Position numbers and translations under genes: made by a program | Assembly (NCBI RefSeq): GCF_014773225.1 | Contig: NZ_JACXAJ010000006.1 | Location: forward strand, 151,263 to 215,262 | Direction of reading: 5' to 3' | DNA: 64,000 nucleotides | Source of the DNA: Pontibacter aquaedesilientis | GTDB taxonomy: Bacteria; Bacteroidota; Bacteroidia; Cytophagales; Hymenobacteraceae | The notes under the pieces: generated by a model | The model's database searches: none | The model's input: only the letters and a program-made list of their open reading frames with translations | What the model was told of the DNA's origin: nothing | Shown here: positions 42,337 through 48,684 of the stretch, piece after piece | How positions within the stretch are numbered: position 1 is the stretch's first letter | How the letters are laid out: every line of letters begins with the position of its first letter

Positions 42337-42375
42337 CAAAACTATGGAAACGTTTTCGATTTCCAAAGTTTCCAT
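42337..42375 (-). promoter_or_regulatory. Promoter and TetR operator of the efflux operon
   Basis: On the minus strand TTTG (42367-42364), 19 nt, then TAGTTTTG (42344-42337) match the Bacteroidota -33 and -7 elements. An inverted repeat ATGGAAAC (42344-42351) / GTTTCCAT (42368-42375) with a 16-nt spacer brackets the space between them, a typical repressor site. The ATG is only 8 bp from the -7 element, so the 5' UTR is short or the start lies a little further in. Confidence 0.65.
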
Positions 42376-42550
42376 GGTAAATCAACAGTTTTCCTTAGCG
42401 GCTGTTCCCAATCAGCAAGTCAATAAGCACAGGCTGCCCTCCTCACAAAATTGGCGGATTTGAGGCTAGGGTAAAAGCAGTTTTAGACGAACAGCCGGAA
42501 AGCTGATTCAGACAGCTGTATTTTTCAGTTGAAGCAGGTCATGCCTATAC

Positions 42551-43291
42551 CTAAATCTCCAGCACTGTTCGCAGACGGGTATAGCCACTCTTGCTCAGGG
42601 GGATACGTTCCCCGTTGCGCAGCAGGGCCAGATGGCTATCCTTCTCAAAAGGCTCGATGCGGGTGAGTTGCGACAGGGCCATGATGTAGGAGCGATGCAC
42701 CCGCACGAACTGCTTCGGGTCAAGTGCCTTTTCGTAGTAACTCATGGTCTTCTTTTTCAGGAACACGCCATCGCGGGTATGGATCTTCACATAGTCGTCG
42801 TATGCCTCCAGGTATAGCACCTCCCCCACTGGTATAATGCGGATGTTGTTCCCGGCCCGCACCACAATGCGGTGCTGCTCTTCGGGCTGTTTGCCGGTTG
42901 CTTCCCCCAGCGCAGCGGCAGCAGGTATAGCCTGTGCCGACTGACTCTGCAACCACTTGCTTATGGCCGCATCGAAACGCGCTTTACTGAAGGGCTTGAG
43001 CAGGTAGTCCACGGCATTGGCCTCGAAGGCTTTGATGGCGTACTCATCGAAAGCGGTGGTAAAGATGACGCCGGGTGCCTGCTCCACCAGTTCCAGCATC
43101 TCGAAACCATTGATCTTGGGCATCTGGATGTCGAGGAAGATGAGGTCGGGCTGGTGCTGCATTATGGCCTTCACGCCCTCAAAACCATCGCTGCACTCCT
43201 GCACTACCTCTAGTTCGGGGTAGGCTTGCAGGTACTCGGCCACTATGCTGCGGGCCAGCGGTTCGTCATCTATTATCAGGCATTTTTTCAT
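42551..43291 (-). CDS. LytTR response regulator
   Basis: A 246-residue two-component regulator from ATG 43291 (MKKCLIIDDEPLARSIVAEY). The receiver domain has the acidic pair DDE, phosphorylation site DLIFLDIQMP and Lys in YLLKPFSKARF. After a linker the LytTR DNA-binding domain follows: GEVLYLEAYDDYVKIHTRDG, YEKALDPKQFVRVHRSYIMA and a terminal IPLSKSGYTRLRTVLEI. Its gene overlaps the histidine kinase gene by 26 bp, and both follow a LiaF-like gene, giving a three-gene operon. A cell-envelope stress response is likely by context. Confidence 0.93.
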   Translation of the reverse strand: MKKCLIIDDEPLARSIVAEYLQAYPELEVVQECSDGFEGVKAIMQHQPDLIFLDIQMPKINGFEMLELVEQAPGVIFTTAFDEYAIKAFEANAVDYLLKPFSKARFDAAISKWLQSQSAQAIPAAAALGEATGKQPEEQHRIVVRAGNNIRIIPVGEVLYLEAYDDYVKIHTRDGVFLKKKTMSYYEKALDPKQFVRVHRSYIMALSQLTRIEPFEKDSHLALLRNGERIPLSKSGYTRLRTVLEI

Positions 43292-44324
43292 AGTGCTGCG
43301 GTATCTTGATGGTGGTTGTGAACTGGTGGTCTTGCTGTGAGGTGCGCAGCAAGTCCTGGCGGGCATAGAGCAGGTATAGCCTGCGTTGTATCGAATCCAG
43401 CCCAAAGCCGGTGCCTTTGCGGGGCTGGCTCGTGGCGGGATCATAGGGGTTCTGGGTCGTGATGGTCAGGTAGCCGTCTTCGGTGGTAGCTTTTACTTTG
43501 ATGGCGGTCTCTCCTACCGTGTCGTAAAGGCCGTACTTGATGGCGTTTTCCACAACCGGCTGCAGCAACAAAACGGGCAGTTTCATACGCTGACTTTCCT
43601 CTGTAGCCTCCACCTCCACCTGTAACCGATGCCCGAAGCGCACTTTCTCGATGTCTAGGTATAGCTGCAGTTGCTTCAGCTCTTCGGCCAAGGGTACCAG
43701 CTGGTTATTGTCTTTGCGCAGGGTGCCGCGCAGAAAGTCAGAGAGTTGCTGTACCATGGTACGGGCCTGCTCCGGCCGGCTTCCTGCCAGGGCGCTGATA
43801 GAGTTGAGGCTGTTGAATAAAAAGTGTGGCTGTAGTTGCTGCCGCAGGTTGTACAGCTCGGCTTCGCGGGCCAGTTTCTCGGTGGCGGCTTTACGTTTTT
43901 CGGTCTCCTGCAACTCGCGGGTATAGAACCAAAGCCAGGTCAGCAGTAACATCAGCAGGAGCATCAGCCAGCCAAAGGCAATGCGAATAGGCAATGTGTC
44001 GTCCACAAATGCCAGGTAGTCTGTTGCACCAGACAAAAATTGGCCTAGCAGCAAGTCAAACAGCAACGTGCATATACCTGCCAACCCCAGGCTCCAACCC
44101 AATAAAAAGGCTCCCTGCCGGGCACTAGGTTGATAGTACCGAAGACCTGTTCCCATGGCATACCCGCCTACCGCCAGCAGGAGGTTGAACAACAGGGCAT
44201 CCACGGCGGTCAGGGTCCTGCTGAATCCTGTTGGCCAGAGCACTGCTACCTGTACCACCGACCAGAGCAAAGCCCAGCCAAGGTATAGCAGCATCAATCG
44301 CACCTGTGACGCGACCCCCTGCAT
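43266..44324 (-). CDS. LytS/YehU-type sensor histidine kinase
   Basis: A 352-residue membrane kinase with four N-terminal TM helices (LMLLYLGWALLWSVVQVAVL, ALLFNLLLAVGGYAMGTGLR, GAFLLGWSLGLAGICTLLFD, FGWLMLLLMLLLTWLWFYTR), a coiled coil, the His_kinase motif LRQQLQPHFLFNSLNSI with the phospho-accepting His, the N box LQPVVENAIKYGL and the G box KGTGFGLDSIQRRL. It partners the LytTR regulator encoded downstream (26-bp overlap). Its start (ATG 44324) overlaps the stop of the LiaF-like gene in TAATG, so all three are coupled. Confidence 0.93.
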   Translation of the reverse strand: MQGVASQVRLMLLYLGWALLWSVVQVAVLWPTGFSRTLTAVDALLFNLLLAVGGYAMGTGLRYYQPSARQGAFLLGWSLGLAGICTLLFDLLLGQFLSGATDYLAFVDDTLPIRIAFGWLMLLLMLLLTWLWFYTRELQETEKRKAATEKLAREAELYNLRQQLQPHFLFNSLNSISALAGSRPEQARTMVQQLSDFLRGTLRKDNNQLVPLAEELKQLQLYLDIEKVRFGHRLQVEVEATEESQRMKLPVLLLQPVVENAIKYGLYDTVGETAIKVKATTEDGYLTITTQNPYDPATSQPRKGTGFGLDSIQRRLYLLYARQDLLRTSQQDHQFTTTIKIPQHYEKMPDNR

Positions 44325-45172
44325 TAGTAACTTTTAATGTTGAGTCCGCCAAACAGGGTGGTACCTTTCAGGATAAGGATTTTGTTCGGGTCGTAGCCTT
44401 GTTGGTAAGCGGGGCGCTTGTCGTCAATCCCGCCCAGTATAGCCACCATATCGTCTGATTTGATTTGCCAGTGCGGCGGCACGATCAGGGTGGTGCCCCC
44501 GAAGAGCTGGGTTGCCTCCAGCACGATCGGGTGCTGTATGTCGGCCTGCATCAGGTTGAGTTCGGTGCCCCCGAACACACTCACCACTTCGCCTCCCTTG
44601 AAATTCTTAGAGACGATGTTTTTTTTTATACCTCCGAAAATCGCCGTGCTGTCTACATGATCCTCCGGGCTGTAAGCTGCCTGGTCAGTTGCTCCGGTGT
44701 AGGCGCCAGAGGTATAGGCCTCGCCACCGGTGTAGTCGGTGTAACCGCCTGGATACGCCCCGTTTGTTGGGTCGGTGTAGTAGCCGGGTGTGTCTTCTGG
44801 TCGAGGGTTAGGCCCTGCACCAACCTGGTTTTCCCAGGGGTTCCGCTTCTTGGGCTTCATCATTAGCCAAAGTCCCAGTCCAATGATCAGGATTGGCCAG
44901 AAATAGCGCTTCAGGTTGACGCCGTAGAGGAAGTGGTTATCGAGCAGGAAAACGCCACCTATTACGATCAGCACCAGCCAGCCCGGCTTCTGGAACGAAT
45001 GCTTGAATCCCAGGAAAAGCCCCAGCGCGATCAGGAACATGGGCCAGGAGAAAACCCAACCCGGCAGAAAGAAAATACCCATCTTGGCGGTGAGAAACAG
45101 TACGCCTAACATCAGCAGGAAAACGCCGGCCATTCTGCCGGAACCGCCTCTTTTGTATTCTTGATTTTTCAT
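44324..45172 (-). CDS. LiaF-like membrane protein
   Basis: A 282-residue protein from ATG 45172. Four hydrophobic helices at the N-terminus (AGVFLLMLGVLFLTAKMGIF, LPGWVFSWPMFLIALGLFLG, PGWLVLIVIGGVFLLDNHFL, YFWPILIIGLGLWLMM) resemble LiaI-LiaF-like TM domains. A Tyr/Gly-rich linker (PGYYTDPTNGAYPGGYTDYT) leads to the beta-helical LiaF C-terminal domain with repeated FGG turns: TAIFGGIKKNIVSKNFKGGE, VSVFGGTEL, QLFGGTTLIVPP and ending TTLFGGLNIKSY. LiaF proteins sense cell-envelope stress and inhibit the cognate kinase. Same operon as the kinase and regulator, fitting that role. Confidence 0.9.
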   Translation of the reverse strand: MKNQEYKRGGSGRMAGVFLLMLGVLFLTAKMGIFFLPGWVFSWPMFLIALGLFLGFKHSFQKPGWLVLIVIGGVFLLDNHFLYGVNLKRYFWPILIIGLGLWLMMKPKKRNPWENQVGAGPNPRPEDTPGYYTDPTNGAYPGGYTDYTGGEAYTSGAYTGATDQAAYSPEDHVDSTAIFGGIKKNIVSKNFKGGEVVSVFGGTELNLMQADIQHPIVLEATQLFGGTTLIVPPHWQIKSDDMVAILGGIDDKRPAYQQGYDPNKILILKGTTLFGGLNIKSY

Positions 45173-45343
45173 GGTTTTATTTCGTTTGGTTTTAAGATCT
45201 GTACCAAAGGTATAAGATGCCTTCGTGCAGCTCAATGGCTATTAGGCTACCCTGGGACAGAAGTCGGTAAACGGCCGGTTGGCGTCGGTAAACCAAGTTA
45301 GCATTTTGTTCGCCGATTGGCAAGGTATAGCAAAGCGGCTTAT

Positions 45344-45377
45344 TTTGCCGTTAACATTTCGCAAATTATTATCTTTG
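45344..45377 (+). promoter_or_regulatory. Promoter of pheS
   Basis: TTTG (45344-45347) and TATCTTTG (45370-45377, exact TAnnTTTG) with a 22-nt spacer, 6 bp before the ATG at 45384. The transcript would be nearly leaderless, as is common in Bacteroidota. Confidence 0.6.
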
Positions 45378-45383
45378 CATACT

Positions 45384-46412
45384 ATGGTTGAGAATATACA
45401 GAGAGTAGCACAAGAGATAGAGGCCGCGCAGCTTGGGAGCGCCGCCGAGCTGGAGCAATTCAGAATCGCGTACATTGGCCGCAAAGGCGCTATTGCCGCC
45501 CTTTTCGACGACCTCAAATCAGTGGCACCGGAGCAGCGCCGCCAGGTGGGCCAGGAACTGAACCAGCTCAAGAACCGCGCCCAGGCACGTTTCGACGAGG
45601 CGCAGGAGCAACTGGCTAACGCCGGCACTGGCTCCGAGGCCGAAAACGCTTTTGACTTCACGCTACCTCCTATACCTAATACACTCGGCACCCGCCATCC
45701 GCTTTCGCTGGTGCGCGCCGAGATCGTGCGCATTTTCGAGCGCATCGGCTTCAATGTGGCCGACGGACCGGAGATCGAGGACGACTGGCATAACTTCACG
45801 GCCCTGAACTTCCCGGAGAACCACCCGGCCCGTGAAATGCAGGACACCTTCTTCTTGAGCGAGGACCGCGACAAACTGCTCCGTACCCATACCTCCAACG
45901 TGCAGGTGCGCCTGATGGAAAACAACCAGCCGCCGCTGCGCAGCATCATGCCGGGCCGCGTGTACCGCAACGAGGCCATTTCGGCCCGTGCGCATATGGT
46001 GTTCCAGCAAGTGGAGGGCCTTTACGTGAACAAAGGCGTGAGCTTCAAAGACTTGAAAGAAACGCTGTATTATTTCGCCAAGGAGATGTTCGGGCAGGAG
46101 ACCAAAATCCGTTTCCGTCCGTCTTTCTTTCCGTTCACAGAGCCTAGCGCCGAGATCGATATTTCGTGCCTTATCTGTAAAGGCGAGGGATGCAACATCT
46201 GTAAGCAGTCAGGCTGGGTAGAAATAGGCGGTGCCGGCATGGTAGACCCGAACGTACTCAGCAACTGCGGCATCGACCCGGAGGTATACTCAGGCTTTGC
46301 TTTCGGAATGGGCATCGAGCGCATCACCATGCTTCGTTACCAGATACGCGACCTGCGACTGTTCACCGAAAACGACGTGCGCTTCCTCCGCCAGTTTAAG
46401 GGGGTGATTTAA
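45384..46412 (+). CDS. pheS: Phenylalanyl-tRNA synthetase alpha subunit
   Basis: A 342-residue class II synthetase subunit; it charges tRNA-Phe as part of an alpha2-beta2 enzyme with PheT, which is not next to it. The N-terminal coiled coil (VENIQRVAQEIEAAQLGSAA) is followed by motif 2, FFLSEDRDKLLRTHTSNVQV, PGRVYRNEAISARAHMVFQ, and by the zinc-like cysteine cluster SCLICKGEGCNICKQSGWV, then motif 3 SGFAFGMGIERITMLRY. The start ATG 45384 follows a good promoter. Length is normal. Confidence 0.96.
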   Translation: MVENIQRVAQEIEAAQLGSAAELEQFRIAYIGRKGAIAALFDDLKSVAPEQRRQVGQELNQLKNRAQARFDEAQEQLANAGTGSEAENAFDFTLPPIPNTLGTRHPLSLVRAEIVRIFERIGFNVADGPEIEDDWHNFTALNFPENHPAREMQDTFFLSEDRDKLLRTHTSNVQVRLMENNQPPLRSIMPGRVYRNEAISARAHMVFQQVEGLYVNKGVSFKDLKETLYYFAKEMFGQETKIRFRPSFFPFTEPSAEIDISCLICKGEGCNICKQSGWVEIGGAGMVDPNVLSNCGIDPEVYSGFAFGMGIERITMLRYQIRDLRLFTENDVRFLRQFKGVI

Positions 46413-46534
46413 TTGCTGATTGTTTATTGCTGATTGTTGGGCTTCGCTCACGTCAGCTCGTTTGCCAATAGTTGAAGCAATTCTGATTGGCAGCTTTTTA
46501 AACAATCAACAACCAACAATTAACAATCAAGACT
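46413..46534. repeat. Intergenic repeat-rich element between pheS and hbd
   Basis: Two copies of ATTGCTGATTGTT (about 46411-46436) are followed by partial inverted copies (AACAATCAAC, CAACAATTAACAATCAA, 46501-46532) and a small inner inverted repeat GCCAAT/ATTGGC. TTAACAATTAAC-type repeats like these are common between genes in Bacteroidota and may form a structured RNA or a terminator. Confidence 0.5.
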
Positions 46535-47392
46535 ATGAAACTTGAAGCGATCAAGACTATAGGTATAGTAGGAGCCGGCACCATGGGACAGGGCATTGCC
46601 CAAATCTGTGCGCAGGCCGGGTATAAGACCATTCTGTTCGATATCAATGCCCAGGTGCTGCAGAAGGCTGAAGCGACCACCGTCAAGAACCTCGACAAAG
46701 GGATTGAGCGGGGCAAGCTGACCGATGCTGACAAGCAGGCGGCCCTGGAGAATTTGTCCTACACCGGCGATACGCTGCAGCTGAGCTGCGACGTTATCAT
46801 AGAAGCCGTGGTGGAGCGCCTCGAAGTGAAGCAGAGCATTTTCAAGGACCTGGATGCCGTCAACACACCGGATACCATCTTTGCTTCCAATACATCGTCT
46901 ATACCTATTACCCAGATTGCGGCAGGTATACCACACCCGGAACGCGTGGTGGGCATGCACTTCTTCAACCCGGCCCATATCATGAAGCTGGTAGAGGTCA
47001 TCTCTGGTGCGGCGACGTCCCCGGAAGTAGCCGAAACAATAAAGCAATTGGCCATTAAACTAGACAAGAAGCCCGTGATGGCCAAGGACTCGCCTGGTTT
47101 TATCGTGAACCGTGTGGCGCGTCATTTTTATGTAGAGGGACTCAAGCTATTGGAAGAAGGCGTGACCGACGCCAAAGGCATCGACCGTCTCATGCAGGCC
47201 AGCGGTTTTAAGATGGGGCCTTTCGAGCTGATGGACCTGATCGGCGTAGACACCAATTACTCTGTTACCTCCTCCATGTTTGAGGCTTTCCATTATGACC
47301 CGAAATTCAGACCGAGCCGCATACAGCAGCAGAAAGTGGACGCTGGCCACCATGGCCGCAAGTCCGGCAAAGGCTTTTACGATTACCAGTAG
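46535..47392 (+). CDS. hbd: 3-hydroxybutyryl-CoA dehydrogenase
   Basis: A 285-residue NAD-dependent enzyme that interconverts 3-hydroxybutyryl-CoA and acetoacetyl-CoA. N-terminal Rossmann motif GIVGAGTMGQGIAQICAQAG, then IEAVVERLEVKQSIFKDLD, FASNTSSIPITQIAAG, HPERVVGMHFFNPAHIMKLV (with the catalytic His), and the C-terminal domain KDSPGFIVNRVARHFYVEGL with MGPFELMDLIGVD. The ATG at 46535 fits the family. The next gene, a Rieske-fold lipoprotein, begins 41 bp before its end. Confidence 0.95.
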   Translation: MKLEAIKTIGIVGAGTMGQGIAQICAQAGYKTILFDINAQVLQKAEATTVKNLDKGIERGKLTDADKQAALENLSYTGDTLQLSCDVIIEAVVERLEVKQSIFKDLDAVNTPDTIFASNTSSIPITQIAAGIPHPERVVGMHFFNPAHIMKLVEVISGAATSPEVAETIKQLAIKLDKKPVMAKDSPGFIVNRVARHFYVEGLKLLEEGVTDAKGIDRLMQASGFKMGPFELMDLIGVDTNYSVTSSMFEAFHYDPKFRPSRIQQQKVDAGHHGRKSGKGFYDYQ

Positions 47393-47807
47393 CAGGCTCC
47401 TATACCTGCTGGTTCTGTTTCTGTTTGCCTCCTGCAACGACAACAACCAAGGTCCGGGTATACCTAACGTGCCGGTGAGCGAGCAGATCAACGTGAACAG
47501 CCAGCTATACCCGCGTTTGCGGCAGGATGGCGGTTACGCCTACCTCAATGGTGGTTACAAAGGCATCATCGTTGTCAGGCAAAACGCTAACCTATACCTG
47601 GCCTTCGAGCGGGCCTGCCCCTATGACCCAACTGCTACCCTGCCCTGCGGCCGTGTGGAGGTAGACCAGTCTAACCTGTTCATCATCGACAGCTGCTGCG
47701 GCTCTCAGTTCAATTTTCAGGGTGGCCTGATGACCGGGCCGGCCGTTTATGGACTTAGGCAATACCGAACCGCACTGGATGGTTCTTTGCTCTATATCTC
47801 GAATTAA
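47352..47807 (+). CDS. Rieske-fold lipoprotein without the histidine cluster ligands
   Basis: A 151-residue protein starting inside hbd (ATG 47352; other in-frame starts exist). Signal LLYLLVLFLFASC gives a lipidated Cys 28. The rest follows the Rieske plan: YKGIIVVRQNANLYLAFERA, CPYDPTATLPCGRVEVDQ, SCCGSQFNFQGGLMTGPAVY, GLRQYRTAL. In true Rieske proteins the ligands are CxH and CxxH; here the positions are C-P-Y and S-C-C-G, so both histidines are missing and a [2Fe-2S] cluster of the usual type is unlikely. It may be a structural relative. The overlap with hbd suggests coupled translation. Confidence 0.78.
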   Translation: MAASPAKAFTITSSRLLYLLVLFLFASCNDNNQGPGIPNVPVSEQINVNSQLYPRLRQDGGYAYLNGGYKGIIVVRQNANLYLAFERACPYDPTATLPCGRVEVDQSNLFIIDSCCGSQFNFQGGLMTGPAVYGLRQYRTALDGSLLYISN

Positions 47808-47941
47808 TTTTTTTAGATTGATTCACAGAATTTTACGCTTATTGCAAAGATTTTTTTTAGGCAGGACTTGCATAATCCCGAAAACTGCCTTAATATTGCA
47901 TCATAATTCAACGGCACATAGCCAGCGAATAACCGAAACAC

Positions 47942-48015
47942 TCTTCCTTAGCTCAGTCGGTTAGAGCATCTGACTGTTAATCAGAGGGTCCCTGGTTCGA
48001 GCCCAGGAGGGAGAG
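47942..48015 (+). tRNA. tRNA-Asn (anticodon GUU)
   Basis: A 74-nt cloverleaf: acceptor TCTTCCT with AGGGAGA (one G-T pair), D stem GCTC/GAGC, anticodon stem TCTGA/TCAGA around CTGTTAA with anticodon GTT, T arm CCTGG-TTCGAGC-CCAGG, discriminator G. A short hairpin terminator follows directly. Confidence 0.95.
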
Positions 48016-48016
48016 C

Positions 48017-48057
48017 AAAAAGCCACTTACGAGTCAAATCGTGGAGTGGCTTTTTTT
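48017..48057 (+). terminator. Terminator of tRNA-Asn, repeated at 54102
   Basis: Stem AAAAAGCCACT / AGTGGCTTTTTTT with loop TACGAGTCAAATCGTGG. The 30-bp stretch 48027-48056 recurs exactly at 54102-54131. Confidence 0.82.
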
Positions 48058-48180
48058 ATGCCCAAACTACACCGCACTCAAAGAGGTAGGCCTATATGCA
48101 AAAGGCGAGAAAAGCTCTCTGTCAAGGCTGAATCCTGTAAGGCAAAGTTTGCCGATGCTCGGAATTCATAAAATTAAAAA

Positions 48181-48208
48181 GGGGGTATGCTTTAAAAGCA
48201 TACCCCCT
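48181..48208. terminator. Terminator of the Spy-like gene
   Basis: Perfect stem GGGGGTATGCTTT / AAAGCATACCCCC with almost no loop, just after the stop of the minus-strand gene. Confidence 0.85.
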
Positions 48209-48215
48209 TCCTAAA

Positions 48216-48617
48216 TTATTGTCTGTTCATTCTGCCGCCTTGGCCACCTTGCCCATTTCTGCCACCCCTTTCCTGATTGTCTGATTCTGTTTGCAGAATT
48301 TTCTCGAGATTGGCTTCGCCTACGATCGTTTTGATCTTCTCATCTCTGGTGGTTTTCAACGCTGCCATTTTGGTTCGATCAGGGCGACCCGCGTTTTCTT
48401 GCCGCAATGCTTCCATGTCGGTGTAGAAGGAGGTATAAACCGTGCTGAGCTCTTTCCACTGGTCTTCCGACAAGGTAACTTTCTGCTTTAACCTGGCTGT
48501 GGTTTGCTCCACGCGTTTTTCTACGGGTACATTTTGCTGTCTGCCACCCCCTTGCTGCGCTAGAGCAGTGCCAGAAATCGAAAATAATAATGCGGATGCT
48601 ACAATTAACTTTTTCAT
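48216..48617 (-). CDS. Small Spy/CpxP-like periplasmic protein
   Basis: A 133-residue protein from ATG 48617 (an ATG at 48641 gives eight more residues). Signal peptide KLIVASALLFSISGTALAQ. The mature part is a highly charged helical region (VEKRVEQTTARLKQKVTLSE, FYTDMEALRQENAGRP, LKTTRDEKIKTIVGEANLEK) and ends in a low-complexity GGRNGQGGQGGRMNRQ tail. It resembles Spy-type chaperone-like proteins (LTxxQ-type heptad pattern) found after TonB/barrel genes in Bacteroidota. It is the last gene of the unit led by the CarboxypepD_reg/barrel gene, 67 bp downstream of it. Confidence 0.72.
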   Translation of the reverse strand: MKKLIVASALLFSISGTALAQQGGGRQQNVPVEKRVEQTTARLKQKVTLSEDQWKELSTVYTSFYTDMEALRQENAGRPDRTKMAALKTTRDEKIKTIVGEANLEKILQTESDNQERGGRNGQGGQGGRMNRQ

Positions 48618-48684
48618 AAGTTGATTCATTAAATTTTTCAAGATTATAAATTATGACTATTTATTTAAAACAGAACTTTAAGTG

